DNA from: Bacillus aquiflavi
GTDB lineage: Bacteria > Bacillota > Bacilli > Bacillales > Cytobacillaceae
Assembly: GCF_019915265.1 (NCBI RefSeq)
Contig: NZ_CP082780.1
Coordinates: forward strand, 248,001-312,000
Direction: 5' to 3'
DNA length: 64,000 nt
Position numbers and translations under genes: made by a program. The notes beneath the pieces are model-generated. The model saw nothing but the letters and a program-made list of their open reading frames with translations, searched no databases and had not been told where the DNA came from. Of this stretch, positions 63,566 to 64,000 are shown piece after piece. Numbering within the stretch: position 1 is the stretch's first letter; every line of letters begins with the position of its first letter.

Positions 63566-63970
63566 ATGGTTATATATAATGGTCCAATTGAGGGCCCAAT
63601 TGAAAATCCTAGTGATGAGTTTATAAAGCACATAATATTTAATAAAGATGAAGGTTATTGGAAACAAGGAAGTGGAGATTCATGTTTTGAAGTTAAAGGG
63701 TGTGATGAGTGGTTAATATTCTTTTATGATGAACCATATGTTTTTTTTATAATGAGGCATCCAGATTATTTAGTAACAATTAATGAGAATGTTGAAATAG
63801 AAACAATTGAGCATTTAGTAGGTGGAGAACCAATGAAAGTTCCTACATGTAGCTATGTGGATCGTGAAACAGCATATAGTATAATAAAAGCGTTTATAGA
63901 AAATAAAGAAGTACCAACCTTTGTGAAATGGGTAGATTTATATGATATAGATTTTGAACATGGATTTTAA
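63566..63970 (+). CDS. Imm1-like immunity protein
   Basis: 134 residues after AAGGAGG. The sequence YWKQGSGDSCFEVKG, DEWLIFFYDEPYVFFIMRHP and DYLVTINENVEIETIEHLVG fits the Imm1 family, which often follows deaminase-type toxins. It should bind and block the deaminase encoded just upstream. It is intact while the toxin gene is broken, the usual last state of such pairs: the cell keeps protection against relatives. Confidence 0.75.
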   Translation: MVIYNGPIEGPIENPSDEFIKHIIFNKDEGYWKQGSGDSCFEVKGCDEWLIFFYDEPYVFFIMRHPDYLVTINENVEIETIEHLVGGEPMKVPTCSYVDRETAYSIIKAFIENKEVPTFVKWVDLYDIDFEHGF

Positions 63971-64000
63971 TGGCTCTTTGCTGTTTAGTGTGGGAATCAA

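Overview
The window looks like a piece of a low-GC Bacillaceae chromosome (Firmicutes, endospore-former lineage). Reasons: strong purine-rich ribosome binding sites with many GTG/TTG starts, a spoIIS killing/antidote cassette, the dagK-rlmCD pair as in Bacillus, a sfericase-type secreted subtilisin, a GlcT-type antiterminated PTS operon, and LXG-type polymorphic toxins with Ywq-like neighbours. The species cannot be named from this.

Bases 1-15,300 are ordinary chromosome and almost entirely intact: a metallo-beta-lactamase-fold hydrolase (cut by the left edge), a thioredoxin-fold protein, a sugar PTS operon (EIIA, PRD antiterminator, EIICB) whose leader holds a cre box, an antiterminator target and an overlapping terminator, the spoIISA-spoIISB-spoIISC toxin-antitoxin operon (both antitoxins are under 60 codons), a secreted subtilase, an ECF sigma/anti-sigma/membrane protein operon, dagK and rlmCD.

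Bases 15,300-23,500 are a type I restriction-modification locus inserted after rlmCD. Its hsdR has an in-frame stop between nuclease and motor, and its hsdS is cut by a 1353-bp IS3-family element with a readable 3-bp target duplication. hsdM and a small hsdS-like gene are intact.

Bases 23,650-48,100 are a decayed HK97-type prophage: ImmA/IrrE-DUF2800 fusion, DUF2815, a truncated phage DNA polymerase, VRR nuclease, SNF2 helicase, DUF1492 regulator, HNH nuclease, ParB-methyltransferase, TerS, TerL, portal, prohead protease and only the first 32 codons of the major capsid gene. A group II intron sits there, and its 3' end is fused to the inside of a second IS3 copy, which in turn cuts a large serine recombinase. 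One recombination between two intron copies would explain the loss of the capsid 3' half, tail and lysis genes together. Slotted among the packaging genes are three RNase-type defence modules: an ApeA-like HEPN protein, an Abi_2 HEPN protein, and an RNase HI-RnlA fusion with its RnlB antitoxin. This is the most interesting part of the window.

Bases 48,200-52,800 are an ECF sigma/ABC-transporter operon with a broken ATPase and a broken membrane gene. Bases 52,990-56,600 are scraps (alpha/beta hydrolase tail, tyrosine-integrase tail, dehydrogenase and NERD remnants) around an intact macrolide-phosphotransferase-like kinase and a GNAT acetyltransferase. Bases 56,900-63,970 are a polymorphic-toxin graveyard: an orphan glycine-rich toxin C-terminus with a DUF443 immunity remnant, IS21 and IS4-family transposase wrecks, and an LXG deaminase toxin broken by three frameshifts but followed by an intact Imm1-like immunity gene. 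Broken genes are common from 15.5 kb on and nearly absent before it, so decay, not poor sequence quality alone, seems the better explanation. No tRNA, rRNA or CRISPR array was seen.
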